A stretch of DNA of 64,000 nt from Streptomyces hygroscopicus. Its GTDB lineage: Bacteria > Actinomycetota > Actinomycetes > Streptomycetales > Streptomycetaceae. Below, one piece after another: positions 53,458 to 62,616 of this stretch (within the stretch, counting starts at the first letter, position 1; every line of letters starts with the position of its first letter). A program made the position numbers and the translations under genes. The DNA is taken from NCBI RefSeq assembly GCF_026168105.1, contig NZ_LBMW01000023.1, forward strand, positions 1-64,000. The letters are read 5' to 3'. The notes beneath the pieces are model-generated. The model made no database searches. It saw only the letters and a list, made by a program, of their open reading frames with translations, and was not told the origin of the DNA.

Positions 53458-54315
53458 TTGACGTCGACGAAATCCGTGATGAAGAAGCTGCCCGAGGTCA
53501 CTCTGGCGTTCTGGATCATGAAGATCGCCGCGACGACCCTGGGTGAGACGGCGGGCGACCTGTTCGCCCAGACCCTCAAGCTCGGCTACTTCGTGACCAC
53601 GATCGCCCTGTTCCTGATCTTTGTGGTGACGCTGGTCGTCCAGCTCAGGTCCCGTCACTACAACCCGTTCTTCTACTGGACCGTGATCCTGTCGACCAGC
53701 ATGGCCGGCACCACGGTGTCCGACTTCATGAACCGCGACGCCAGCGCCAAATACCTCTCGGGCGGCGCCAAGTCGCTCGGCTGGGGCCCGCAGGGCCTCG
53801 GTCTGGGCTACCCCGAAGGTGCCGCCATCCTGATCTCGATTCTTCTTGCGATCTTCCTCGCCTGGAAACTGAGCGGGATGACGTTCCAGATCCGCGACAT
53901 CGTCACCTTCCGCGGTGAGGCTCTGTTCTGGTCGGCGATCCTCGTCTCCAACACGCTCGGCACCTCGATGGGCGACTTCCTCTCCGACAGCTCCGGCCTC
54001 GGCTACCTGGGCGGAGCGCTGCTCGTCACCGGGCTGCTGGCGGTGCTCGTCGCGCTGATGAAGGTTCCAGCGGTGCCGAACGTCCTGCTGTTCTGGATCG
54101 GCTTCGTCCTCACCCGACCGCTCGGCGCCACCGCCGGAGACTTCCTCACCAAGCCGCTCGCCAAGGGCGGACTCGACCTCGGCACCGCGGGCTCGTCGGC
54201 CGTGCTGCTCGCTGTCCTGTTCGGCCTCATGGCCCACGCCCACATGCAGGAACGCCGCACATCCGAGCCAGGCCCGGAGGCCGAAGCGGCCCGCCAGGAA
54301 GCCGGCCGTCGGTGA
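53458..54315 (+). CDS. COG4705-type multi-TM membrane protein
   Basis: The 285-aa protein has about 8 TM helices. A repeated unit TLGETAGDL, AGTTVSDFM, LGTSMGDFL, LGATAGDFL occurs in successive helices, the pattern of COG4705 membrane proteins. Function unknown; the Asp/Glu in each repeat suggest a metal or ion role, which is inference. The TTG start has AGGAG 7 bases upstream and the conserved opening MKKLPEVTLAFWIMKI follows 8 residues in. The C-terminal 25 residues are Glu/Ala/Arg-rich. Confidence 0.85.
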   Translation: MTSTKSVMKKLPEVTLAFWIMKIAATTLGETAGDLFAQTLKLGYFVTTIALFLIFVVTLVVQLRSRHYNPFFYWTVILSTSMAGTTVSDFMNRDASAKYLSGGAKSLGWGPQGLGLGYPEGAAILISILLAIFLAWKLSGMTFQIRDIVTFRGEALFWSAILVSNTLGTSMGDFLSDSSGLGYLGGALLVTGLLAVLVALMKVPAVPNVLLFWIGFVLTRPLGATAGDFLTKPLAKGGLDLGTAGSSAVLLAVLFGLMAHAHMQERRTSEPGPEAEAARQEAGRR

Positions 54316-54354
54316 GCCCGAACCTGTGCATGCGTCCACAGCCCGGGTGATGGT

Positions 54355-54505
54355 GTCGGCGCCGTCGGAGACCGGTCCGACAGCACCACCGGACCGCCCT
54401 CCTCATAGCGGCGCACCCAGGCATGCCCCGACGGGCGCCATACCCCGTGCTGGGCCGCGACCTCCGTCTTCGACGCCCCCTTGCCCGCCTCGATGCCCGT
54501 CAGTC
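54355..54505 (-). mobile_element. IS481-type transposase N-terminal relic
   Basis: The minus strand encodes LTGIEAGKGASKTEVAAQHG, then VWRPSGHAWVRRYEEGGPVV, then LSDRSPTAP. These correspond to the N-terminal HTH of IS481/ISL-type transposases (VTEVAARYGVSRQSVHAWVRRYxxGGxxGLxDRS). The DDE core is missing. Confidence 0.65.
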
Positions 54506-54643
54506 CCCGCTGTTTCCCGTTGGGCTCCCGTTGGCTCGGGCACGGCTGGGGCACGGCTCCTGTTGGGGTGTTGAGACGGACGGTGCCCCCGTACTCGTCA
54601 CCCGGACGAGCGCGGGGGCACACGTCATGCCTGCGGACGTCAG

Positions 54644-55100
54644 CCCCGGGAGGCCCTGCGACGCCGCAGCACCAGGTACCCGCCCGCGGCCACCAGCGCC
54701 GCCGCGACGCCCGACAGCAGGCCCACCGGGGCGCTGCTACCGGTCTCGGCCAGGTCGCCGCCGCCCTGCGCGGACGGGGAGGCGGTGGCCGACGGGGCCG
54801 CCCCGCCCTCGCCGGAGGAGGCACTCGGCGCGGCGGTCGCACCGGCCGAACCCGAAGGCGAGGACGACACGGAGGCGAGGACGACACGGAGGCGAGGACG
54901 ACACGGAGGCGAGGACGACACGGAGGCGAGGACGACACGGAGGCGAGGACGACACGGAGGCGAGGACGACACGGAGGCGAGGACGACGCCGATGAGGAGG
55001 GCGACACGGAGGCGAGGACGACGCCGATGAGGAGGGCGACACGGAGGCGGACGGCGTCGCACCGCCACCACCGCCCTCGGAACCCTTGCAGTCCTGGTCA
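54644..55100 (-). pseudogene. LAETG sortase-anchored surface protein, broken C-terminal part
   Basis: The minus strand ends with a cell-wall sorting signal: GGDLAETGSSAPVGLLSGVA, a hydrophobic helix and RRRRASRG. Before it lies Ala/Ser/Pro-rich spacer (SGSAGATAAPSASSGEGGAA). Upstream, DCKGSEGGGGGATPSASVSP looks like the same spacer but is in a different frame, because seven 17-bp repeats and two 35-bp repeats lie between. No N-terminal domain or signal peptide is found, so the gene is truncated. Confidence 0.65.
54859..55047. repeat. 17-bp and 35-bp tandem repeats inside the surface-protein relic
   Basis: Seven perfect CGAGGACGACACGGAGG units (54859-54977) are followed by two 35-bp units (54978-55012, 55013-55047) that contain the same core plus GCCGATGAGGAGGG. 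Neither 17 nor 35 is a multiple of three. Confidence 0.95.
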
Positions 55101-55213
55101 GCGCGCCGGCGCGGATGAGAGTACGCGGCAGCGACGGATTGGCGAGCGGATCCGGTACGAGGCGGGCGAACGGTTTGCTCGCGGCCTGAAGAAAACGAGC
55201 GGTCGCTGCTTGC

Positions 55214-55834
55214 TCAGGGCTTGCGTCGAAGCAACTGCCAAGGCGTGCGCCGCGGCAGCCGAGCCACGATGTCGCCACCAGTCGACCGGCCGGTCAGCAC
55301 CACGCGCAGTCGTACCGGAGCCTCCGGGCCGGTGACCGGGCGGACCTTGATGTCGCCGCGGCTATAGGTGACGTCGTCGGCATCGACCACGATCCCAGGT
55401 CCGGTCACCAGAGTCAGATTTCCGCCGATACGGAGGTCGACCTCGATGTGCAGGGTGTCGTGGGCGATCACGGCCTCGGTGAAGTCGAGTTTCAGATCGC
55501 TGAACATCAGCCGGATCTCCATCCGACGTGGAACCAGCCAGCGACCGGTGCGCTTGCCTTCGCCAAAGCGCTGGTCGATCCGGATCACCTCGCGAGCCTG
55601 CGGCGGCATCCCTTCAAGCGGTAGATCAGCGGTCAGGACTGCGAGGTCGGAGGCGGTTCGCGCCGTCATCGCTGCTTCGACGCGCTCGTCCAACTCGGCG
55701 GCTGTCAGCCGGCCGTCACCGGCCGCGACCCGAAGGATCTCCACGGCCTGATCCCGGTCTCGATGAGATACCCGCTGCTCAGACATCGGGCGACGGGGCG
55801 AAGAATCATCTGCTCTGGAGAGATCGCCTGACAT
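55214..55834 (-). CDS. DUF1707 domain protein
   Basis: The 206-aa protein opens with a DUF1707 motif (RVSHRDRDQAVEILRVAAGD, then GRLTAAELDERVEAAMTART, about 21-60), a SHOCT-like module. A beta-rich C-terminal domain resembling LiaF/DUF2154 follows (RMEIRLMFSDLKLDFTEAVI, TLHIEVDLRIGGNLTLVTGP). Such proteins are linked to envelope stress. The start is uncertain: ATG at 55834 or at 55786; neither has a good ribosome site. Confidence 0.82.
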   Translation of the reverse strand: MSGDLSRADDSSPRRPMSEQRVSHRDRDQAVEILRVAAGDGRLTAAELDERVEAAMTARTASDLAVLTADLPLEGMPPQAREVIRIDQRFGEGKRTGRWLVPRRMEIRLMFSDLKLDFTEAVIAHDTLHIEVDLRIGGNLTLVTGPGIVVDADDVTYSRGDIKVRPVTGPEAPVRLRVVLTGRSTGGDIVARLPRRTPWQLLRRKP

Positions 55835-56138
55835 GGATTCAGTGTGCTGGCGGGTTCGGCGGACCGGCAACATCCGATCGAGGAAATGGGGGATCACCCC
55901 GACAGATCTCAGGGGCTGAAGGCCACATCGGGACGGGAACGGGGCAGGCGGCGATCGGTGCCGTTTCGGTTCGATGTCCACGCTCTGATCCCGCCCGATC
56001 CGGCAAGTGCCAACCGGCGGGTCGTGCGAGCCGCCGGTTGGCTCAAGTACGCCCGTGTCCGCGCACCGCACGGCCCCACCTCACGAGCCCACCGGGTCGT
56101 GGGGTGAGGCGTTGGCCCAGGTCGTCCTTGGGAGAGAC

Positions 56139-56636
56139 CTAGGTGTGTGCTCCCGGGACGTTCGTGACATGAATGCCGGGTGCCTGGACGGGTGAGGGCA
56201 TTTCCTCGTCCGTGGACGAGGGAATGCCCGGGATGGCCCTGTTCCCTGCGCCCATACGGTGGCCGTGGGACTCGGTCGGCGTTGGTTTGGCGACAGCGTT
56301 CTGCCCGTCCTTCCCGTTCGTGCCGTTCGTCCCGTCCTTGCCGTCCTTTCCTTCCCTCCCGTCATGCCCGTCCTGCCCGTCCTTCCCGTCCTTCCCGTCC
56401 TTGCCTTCCAGGCCGCGGGGGCCGGGCGGACCGGGCGGGCCAGAGGGGCCGGGCGGACCGGAGGGGCAGGGCTTGATGTGCTGCGCCTGCAGATCGATGT
56501 GCTGTACGTGCAGATCGTCGATCTGCATTTGCTGTTCGATGAGCGCAGCTGACTGCGCAACGAGCGCGACGAGTAGTGCTCCGCCGAGCACGAGGTGGCG
56601 CCGCGGTCTGCGTGGTGATTCGTTTACGCCGTTCAC
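56139..56636 (-). CDS. Collagen-like membrane-anchored protein
   Basis: The 165-aa protein has a basic N-terminus, a signal-anchor helix (HLVLGGALLVALVAQSAALI), a short coiled-coil (EQQMQIDDLHVQHIDLQAQH), then 18 uninterrupted Gly-X-Y triplets (about 57-110). These begin with five Pro-rich ones (GPPGPSGPPGPPGPR) and continue with GKD-type ones. A Pro/Ser tail follows. The layout (anchor, trimerising coil, collagen stalk) suggests an extracellular trimeric rod. The GTG at 56636 has AGGGG 5 bases upstream. It is 313 bp downstream of the PBP stop, same strand, possibly with its own promoter. Confidence 0.85.
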   Translation of the reverse strand: MNGVNESPRRPRRHLVLGGALLVALVAQSAALIEQQMQIDDLHVQHIDLQAQHIKPCPSGPPGPSGPPGPPGPRGLEGKDGKDGKDGQDGHDGREGKDGKDGTNGTNGKDGQNAVAKPTPTESHGHRMGAGNRAIPGIPSSTDEEMPSPVQAPGIHVTNVPGAHT

Positions 56637-56949
56637 ATAACCCCTCACGGTGTGTGACGGGCGCCAGTGTAAGTGATGAGGAGTCAGAGGAGGCGGATCT
56701 CCTTCGTTGACAGTCCGCTCCGGGGCGGCAGCTCGAAATGACCCGAGTTCGTCGAGCACTCCACGAGTCGCTGACGCATGTCGTCGAGTCGAAGCACGAG
56801 CGAGTACGGGAGCCGCCCAAGGCCCCCGAGCCGGAAGCAGTGTTCTCCGGCCCTGGTCGCATCCAACCTGGGTCGACGATGGCGGAGTTCGGGGTGTTGC
56901 AGCGGCCCATGCTTCGGAGCCGGGCGGCCGTGCCCGGTCCCGCCATTGG

Positions 56950-59253
56950 TCAGCGGCACTTGTGATGGTGGCACGTGGGGCTGGTTGTCGGGGCGTGCCG
57001 GGTGGTGGTGGTCCTCTTCTTGCCGGTGCTGCCGTCCCGCTTGCGGGGGGACGGAGAGGGGGACGGAGAGGGAGCGCCGAGTTCGTCGGCGCCGTGGCCG
57101 AGGGGGGCCGGTGCGAGGAAGGGGACGTCGGGCAGTCCGGCAAGGGCGTCGTCCATGTACCGGGTCCATATTTCGGTGGGGATGTCGCCGCCGAACACCT
57201 TCTGCAGGCCGCCGACACCCACCAGCGATTGCAGCTGCGGGTGTTTCGGGTCCTCACGGAACAGGACGACCGAGGTGGAGAGTTGCGGGGTGTAGCCGAT
57301 GAACCAGGCCGACCGGTAGTCGTCGGTGGTTCCGGTCTTGCCTGCCGCGGTCCTGCCGAGGGCCTGGGCCTTCGTACCGGTGCCCCGCGCGATGACGCCC
57401 CGGAGCACGTCGGTCACATTGCCGGCGACCGCCGCCGGCAGGGCCCGTACGGGGGCGGGGGCGGTGAAGCCGGTCAGCACCGAGCCGTTGTGGGTCACCT
57501 TGGTCACCGAGTACGGGGTGGTCTGCATCCCGTCGGCGGCGAAGGTCGCGTAGGCACCCGCCATCCGGATGGCACTCGGCGTCGAGGTGCCGATGTAGAA
57601 GCCGGCGCTGGGGGCGGCGAGGCTGCTGGAGCGCAGGCCGAGGGCTTCCGCCGTCTTCGCCACGTTCCCGTAGCCCACGTCCTCTCCCAGTTGCACGTAC
57701 GGCGTGTTGACCGACTGCTCCATCGCCTTGCGCAGATCGATGTAACCCCAGCGCTGGTTGGTGTCGTTGTGCTGGTGGAGGAGTCCGGTGGGGTCCTTGG
57801 TGTCGGTGACGTAGTTGCCCTGCTGGTCCTTGATCTGGATGCCGTCGTCACCGTTGAACTTGCTGGCGGGGGTGATCGGCTCCGGGGACCTGCCGGGTTG
57901 CAGTACGGCCCCGTACTGGAGCGCGGAGGCGAGGACGACCGGCTTGAAGGTCGATCCCACAGGGACGCCGGCGGTGTCGGCGTTGTCCGAGTAGTGGGCC
58001 TGGTCGAAGCCGGGACCACCGAAGACGGCCAGGATCCTGCCCGTGCTGGGATCCACCGAGGCGGCTCCGACCTGGACGTCCCGGTCGACCGACCGGTGGG
58101 CGGGGTCGAGGCGTTGTGCGCGTACCCGTGCGACGGCCCGGGCCAGGTCCGCCGTTTTCTTCCTGTCGAAGGTGGTGTGGATCTGATAGCCACCCCGGCT
58201 CAGGCTGCCGTCGGTGATGGTGCTGTCGTGCCCCTGGAGATACGACCTGGCCAGTTGGACCAGGTAGCCGACCTGGCCAGTGAACCCCGACCCGGGGGAC
58301 CACTTCCTGGGCGCCGGGAAGCCGGCTGCCGCGTACCGGGCCCGCTGCTGAGGCGTCAGCTTGCCGGTCGCCACCATCCGGTCGAGCACCCAGGACCAGC
58401 GCGCTTCCGCCTGCGCCTTGGCCGCGGGGTCGGAGTCCGCGTACTGGAACAGGCTCGGCTCATTGACCGCAGCGGCGAGGAAGGCTCCCTGGCTCACATT
58501 GAGCTTCTCCACCGGGAGGTTGTAGTACATGCGGGCCGCGGCCTGAACACCGTTGGCCTGCCGGCCGAAGAAACAGGTGTTCAGATACCCCTGGAGGATT
58601 TGCTGCTTGCTCATGACGGCGCCGATCTTGGATGAGATCAGCAGTTCCTTGAACTTGCGTGAGATCGTCTGCGACTGATCGAGGTAGGCGTTCTTGACGA
58701 ACTGCTGGGTGATCGTCGATCCCGACTGGACGGAGCCGCCCTCGGCCATGTGGATGACGGCGCGGAAGATGCCTTGCGGGTCGATGCCCGGGTCGGTGTA
58801 GAAGGACGAGTTCTCCGCGGCGATGAAGTCCCACTGCACGTCCGCGGGCACCTGTGCGAGCGAGACGTTCTGCCGGTTGACGCTGCCGTCGGTCGCCAGC
58901 ACGGATCCGTCGGACCAGTAGTAGACGTTGTTCTGCAGCAGGGTCGTGGGGTTGGGGTCGGGGATGGTGACCGTGGCGTAGGCATAACCGACGGCTGCTG
59001 CTGTGGCGCCGAGGCAGAGCAGGAAGCCCGCGAGCAGTTGACGCACCGACGGCAGCCAGCGGCGCGGACCCGTCCTGCCCTGGCGCGGGTAGTCGATCCA
59101 ACGTTTTTTCTGGGGCGCAGTTCTCCGGGCCCGGCGTGCCGCGCCCTGGCCGGGTGCCTGGTGCCCGGAGGCCCTGCGCCGCATGGCGCGGTCACCCGCG
59201 GCAGGGCTGCCGACGGTGGAGTGCTGGGGCGGTTGGCGCCGGTGTCCGCTCAT
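56950..59253 (-). CDS. Class A penicillin-binding protein (GT51 plus transpeptidase)
   Basis: The 767-aa bifunctional peptidoglycan synthase has a cytoplasmic basic tail, TM (about 68-88) and a GT51 domain. GT51 shows AAENSSFYTDPGID with the catalytic Glu (usual ED is EN), GSTITQQFVKN, RKFKELLIS and FFGRQANGVQAAARMYY. The transpeptidase domain has SxxK in GSTFKP, SxN in SVNTPYV and KTGTT. The C-terminus is Pro/Ser/His-rich. A GTG at 59265 would add four residues. It starts within 20 bp of the NodB-GT2 stop, so they are one operon. Confidence 0.93.
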   Translation of the reverse strand: MSGHRRQPPQHSTVGSPAAGDRAMRRRASGHQAPGQGAARRARRTAPQKKRWIDYPRQGRTGPRRWLPSVRQLLAGFLLCLGATAAAVGYAYATVTIPDPNPTTLLQNNVYYWSDGSVLATDGSVNRQNVSLAQVPADVQWDFIAAENSSFYTDPGIDPQGIFRAVIHMAEGGSVQSGSTITQQFVKNAYLDQSQTISRKFKELLISSKIGAVMSKQQILQGYLNTCFFGRQANGVQAAARMYYNLPVEKLNVSQGAFLAAAVNEPSLFQYADSDPAAKAQAEARWSWVLDRMVATGKLTPQQRARYAAAGFPAPRKWSPGSGFTGQVGYLVQLARSYLQGHDSTITDGSLSRGGYQIHTTFDRKKTADLARAVARVRAQRLDPAHRSVDRDVQVGAASVDPSTGRILAVFGGPGFDQAHYSDNADTAGVPVGSTFKPVVLASALQYGAVLQPGRSPEPITPASKFNGDDGIQIKDQQGNYVTDTKDPTGLLHQHNDTNQRWGYIDLRKAMEQSVNTPYVQLGEDVGYGNVAKTAEALGLRSSSLAAPSAGFYIGTSTPSAIRMAGAYATFAADGMQTTPYSVTKVTHNGSVLTGFTAPAPVRALPAAVAGNVTDVLRGVIARGTGTKAQALGRTAAGKTGTTDDYRSAWFIGYTPQLSTSVVLFREDPKHPQLQSLVGVGGLQKVFGGDIPTEIWTRYMDDALAGLPDVPFLAPAPLGHGADELGAPSPSPSPSPRKRDGSTGKKRTTTTRHAPTTSPTCHHHKCR

Positions 59254-59272
59254 GGCTCGGATCACTGTCCTC

Positions 59273-61621
59273 TCAGTACCACTGCGTTGTTTCGTGCGGT
59301 GCGGGCTGTCGGAAGCCGTCGTGGGGTGCGGGCCCTCGGAAGCCGTCGTACGGTGCCGACTGTGGAAGTCCGTCGTACGGTGCCGACTGTGGAAGTCCGT
59401 CGTACGGTGCGGGCTGCGGGAAGCCGGGTTCCTGCGGGGTGAGGTCGTTCCGGCGGGACCCCGACTCCGCGCCGACCGGGGCCTGCAGGCTGCCGTACCG
59501 CTCCATGCGCTGCCACCGAAGCCGTGAGCCCGACACGGCGGTGAAGACGGACTGGATCACCACGAGGTACATCAGCTGCCGGTACACGAACTGCTGCAGC
59601 GGCAGGCTCCACAGCGGGCCGGGCCGTTCTCCGTCCAAACGGAACGCGTACAGGCCCATCATGAGTTGCAGCAGCAGGAAGGCGAGCCACAGCCCGGTGA
59701 TCCGGACCGGGTCGAGGAAGACCAGTCCGTACAGGGCGAAGACGTCCACGACGGGTGCGAGCAGGGGCAGCAGTACCTGGAAGAGCAGGAGGTAGCCCAG
59801 GCCGCGTCGGCCCAGTTTCCCGGCGGGACCGCGCTGCACCAGCGCGCCGCGGTGCTTCCACATCGCCTGCAGAGTGCCGTAGCACCAGCGGTAGCGCTGC
59901 CGCCACAGGGCGTTCAGGGACTCGGGCGCCTCGGTCCAGGCCCTCGCGCCCTCCTCGTACACCACGCGCCAGCCCTCGCGGCACAGCGCCATGGTGAGGT
60001 CGGTGTCCTCGGCGAGGGTGACGTCACTGACGCCGCCGAGGTCCAGCAGCGCCCGGCGGCGGAACGCGCCGACCGCGCCGGGTACGGTCGGCATGCATTC
60101 GGCGAGGTCGAACAGGCGGCGGTCGAGGTTGAAGCCGACCACGTACTCGATGTGCTGCCAGCGGCCGAGCAGGCCACCGCGGTTGACGACCTTGGCGTTG
60201 CCCGAGACGGCGCCCACGCGGGGGTCGGCGAAGGGCTGCACGATCGTGCGGACGGTGTCGGGTTCGAAGACCGTGTCGCCGTCGACCAGGACCACAAGAT
60301 CGCAGGTGGCGGCGGCGAGTCCGGTGTTGAGTGCGGCGGGCTTTCCCGCGTTCTGCTGCCGGATCACCCGCACCGGAAGGCGGAGCGACTCCACCAGGTC
60401 GGCGGTGCCGTCGGTGGAACCGTCGTCCACCACGATGATCTCGACCGGATGGTCCGAGGCGAGCAGCGAGCGCACGGCCGCCTCGATCCCGGCACTCTCG
60501 TTGTACGCGGGGACGATCACACTGACCGGCTCGGTCACCGGCTGCCCCCAGGAGCGGCCCCGGCCCTGAGTCGTCCGCAGGCGCCGGTGCCGCCGGGCGG
60601 CGATCAGCACGATGACCGCGCGCAGCACGCTGAGCGCTCCGGCCGCGTACATCAGCAGGTCAAGCAGCCGCACGGCCCAGTCGCCGCCCTGCAGCACCCG
60701 GATGAGGGCCATCCCCTGCAGATGGTCGGTGAACCCGGCGGACTGGACAGGTGCGGCCATGCCGACCGCGTCGCTGACCGTCGCCAGCCGGAAGCCCTGT
60801 GCCTTGAGCCTGGGCACCAGGGCACCCAGTGCGGCGACGGTCTGCGACCGGTCGCCGCCGGCGTCGTGCATCAGCACGATCTGCCCGCCGTTGCCGTGCG
60901 GTGTCACGTTGGCGACGATGCGGTCCACTCCGGGACGCTGCCAGTCCTCGGCATCCCGGGTGGTGAGCACCGTCACATAGCCTGCCGCGTCGGCCTGCTT
61001 GAGGACCGACCAGTCGGCGTCGCCCAGCGCCTCGTTTTCCGAGGAGTACGGCGGCCTGAACAGTGCGGTGGTGACCCCCGCGGCGCCGGCCACCGCCAGC
61101 TGCGTCTCGCGCAGCTCCAGTGAACGCTGCCATGGGGCGAGGCGGGCCAGGTCGGGATGGGTGAAGGTGTGGATGCCGATCTGGTTGCCGTCGGCGAGGA
61201 TCCGGCGGAGCAGCTCCGGGTGGGCGACGACCTGGGTTCCGACGACGAAGAAGGTGGCGTGCACATGGTTGCGGCGCAGCACGTCGAGGATCCGTGGTGT
61301 CCAGACGGGGTCCGGGCCGTCGTCGAAGGTCAGCGCGATGGTGCGCGCCTTCGCCCGGGCGGTGTGCGGGGTGGTGGCGGCGTTCGCGATCACGGGGCCG
61401 CCATGGACCACCTGGCCGGGCACCGTGCCGTTCCGGCCACGGGCGCCGGTCACGTCGTCCGATGCGATGCCGAACATGTGGTGGGTGTAACCCTGCAACA
61501 GCAGGGCCGCCGACAGGGTCACCGCGAGCACGCTCAGCAGCAGCCAATGGGTGCGGGGTGTGATCTGACGGGTGCGGCTGTGGCGACGCGGAGCAGCGTT
61601 GCGGCGACGGCGGTTGGTCAC
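59273..61621 (-). CDS. Bifunctional polysaccharide deacetylase and GT2 glycosyltransferase
   Basis: The 782-aa membrane protein has TM1, a NodB deacetylase domain (about 90-300: TFDDGPDP, HTFTHPD metal motif, RPPYSS, VLMHDAGGDRS), TM2, then a family 2 processive-type glycosyltransferase (about 365-600: DDGSTDGT, DGDTVFEPDT, AEDTDLTMAL, QRYRW) and 3-4 TMs. It probably makes and N-deacetylates an exported polysaccharide. The C-terminal tail has imperfect PAPYDGLPQS repeats. It starts with GTG at 61621, 16 bp past the preceding gene. Confidence 0.93.
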   Translation of the reverse strand: MTNRRRRNAAPRRHSRTRQITPRTHWLLLSVLAVTLSAALLLQGYTHHMFGIASDDVTGARGRNGTVPGQVVHGGPVIANAATTPHTARAKARTIALTFDDGPDPVWTPRILDVLRRNHVHATFFVVGTQVVAHPELLRRILADGNQIGIHTFTHPDLARLAPWQRSLELRETQLAVAGAAGVTTALFRPPYSSENEALGDADWSVLKQADAAGYVTVLTTRDAEDWQRPGVDRIVANVTPHGNGGQIVLMHDAGGDRSQTVAALGALVPRLKAQGFRLATVSDAVGMAAPVQSAGFTDHLQGMALIRVLQGGDWAVRLLDLLMYAAGALSVLRAVIVLIAARRHRRLRTTQGRGRSWGQPVTEPVSVIVPAYNESAGIEAAVRSLLASDHPVEIIVVDDGSTDGTADLVESLRLPVRVIRQQNAGKPAALNTGLAAATCDLVVLVDGDTVFEPDTVRTIVQPFADPRVGAVSGNAKVVNRGGLLGRWQHIEYVVGFNLDRRLFDLAECMPTVPGAVGAFRRRALLDLGGVSDVTLAEDTDLTMALCREGWRVVYEEGARAWTEAPESLNALWRQRYRWCYGTLQAMWKHRGALVQRGPAGKLGRRGLGYLLLFQVLLPLLAPVVDVFALYGLVFLDPVRITGLWLAFLLLQLMMGLYAFRLDGERPGPLWSLPLQQFVYRQLMYLVVIQSVFTAVSGSRLRWQRMERYGSLQAPVGAESGSRRNDLTPQEPGFPQPAPYDGLPQSAPYDGLPQSAPYDGFRGPAPHDGFRQPAPHETTQWY

Positions 61622-61637
61622 GTCAGAGGGCCTTGGA

Positions 61638-62459
61638 TCACTTCAGGGGCTTGTGGGACGAGCCGAGCGCGCGGCCCCTGGGGGTGGGGGCGGTGCGGGT
61701 CGGGGCCGGGGACGTCTTGCTGGTGGGCGCCACGGCGGGCACGGGTGCCGCGGCGGTGGCGGAGGCCGTCGTCCGGGTGGGGTGGGAGGTCTTCTGCGCC
61801 GCGGTGGGGGTTGCGCTCCCTGCGGAGTGGCCGGGGTGGGGGGAGGAGTCGGGCGCGGCCGCGTGGGGCGTGGTCGGGTGCGTGGACCCGGGCTGCGGGA
61901 CGAACGGGGAGCTGAGGCTGGGGCCGCCCAGCACGGTGCTGATCAGCAGGGCGACGTAGCCGCCGGCGGGGATCACCAGCAGCCGGGCGGCGCGCAGCAC
62001 GCGCCGCTGGCGTCGCCCCGAGGAATCGACGAAGACGTGCCGAACCGAGTCACTCTCCGACACATCAGGATCTGGCACTGGATGGACAGTTGTGTCAGGT
62101 TCTGGGGGCGGCACGGTGAGGGCGTCGGCACGGGGTGCGCCCCACGACGTCGCGGTGTGCGGATCCCGCCCGACCGCGTAGGAATGCATCCCGGTGGCGT
62201 AAGGACCCGTCCCCGGCGCACGGGTGTCACCACTCGGGTGCGTCCACTGCGCGAGTTGTACCTGGCCCCAGGGCATCGTGGCCGTGTCGGCGGTGGCGCT
62301 GCCGCTGTGGTCGTACCCATGGGCATACGGGTACGCGACACCGTCGTACCCATGGGCATACGGGTACGCGACACCGTCGTACCCATGGGCATACGGGTAC
62401 GCGACACCGTCGTACGGATCCTCGCCGTACGCTCTGCCGCTTTCGTCCGTCCACTGCAC
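61638..62459 (-). CDS. Single-TM protein with YDGVAYPYAHG repeats
   Basis: The 273-aa protein begins MQWTDESGRAYGEDP, has three perfect 11-residue repeats YDGVAYPYAHG, a long hydrophilic region, a basic stretch (RRQRRVLRAARLLV), one TM (VIPAGGYVALLISTVLGG) and a Pro/Thr/Ala-rich outer tail. No enzyme motif is present. As first gene of the NodB-GT2-PBP operon it may be a scaffold or regulator for the polysaccharide machine. GTG start at 62459. Confidence 0.75.
   Translation of the reverse strand: MQWTDESGRAYGEDPYDGVAYPYAHGYDGVAYPYAHGYDGVAYPYAHGYDHSGSATADTATMPWGQVQLAQWTHPSGDTRAPGTGPYATGMHSYAVGRDPHTATSWGAPRADALTVPPPEPDTTVHPVPDPDVSESDSVRHVFVDSSGRRQRRVLRAARLLVIPAGGYVALLISTVLGGPSLSSPFVPQPGSTHPTTPHAAAPDSSPHPGHSAGSATPTAAQKTSHPTRTTASATAAAPVPAVAPTSKTSPAPTRTAPTPRGRALGSSHKPLK
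62311..62409. repeat. Three perfect 33-bp tandem repeats
   Basis: Units start at 62311, 62344 and 62377 and are identical at the DNA level, encoding YDGVAYPYAHG three times. The length is a multiple of three, so copy-number change would keep the frame. Confidence 0.95.
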
Positions 62460-62616
62460 GAGGCGTGCTCCTGTCCTGGCCGGCCAACTCGGTCGACCGC
62501 AATGAGAGAGCCAACTCGGCCGGAAGTGTTACACCTCGACCCGGCGGCACGGCACATAACCGAACAAGAGGTGAGCATTCGGACTGGCTTCGTACCGCGT
62601 TCCGGCGTGCGGCAGG

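Noticed and set aside
54859..55047. Repeats considered as a CRISPR array
   Set aside because: Perfect 17-bp tandem units without spacers lie within a protein-coding relic.
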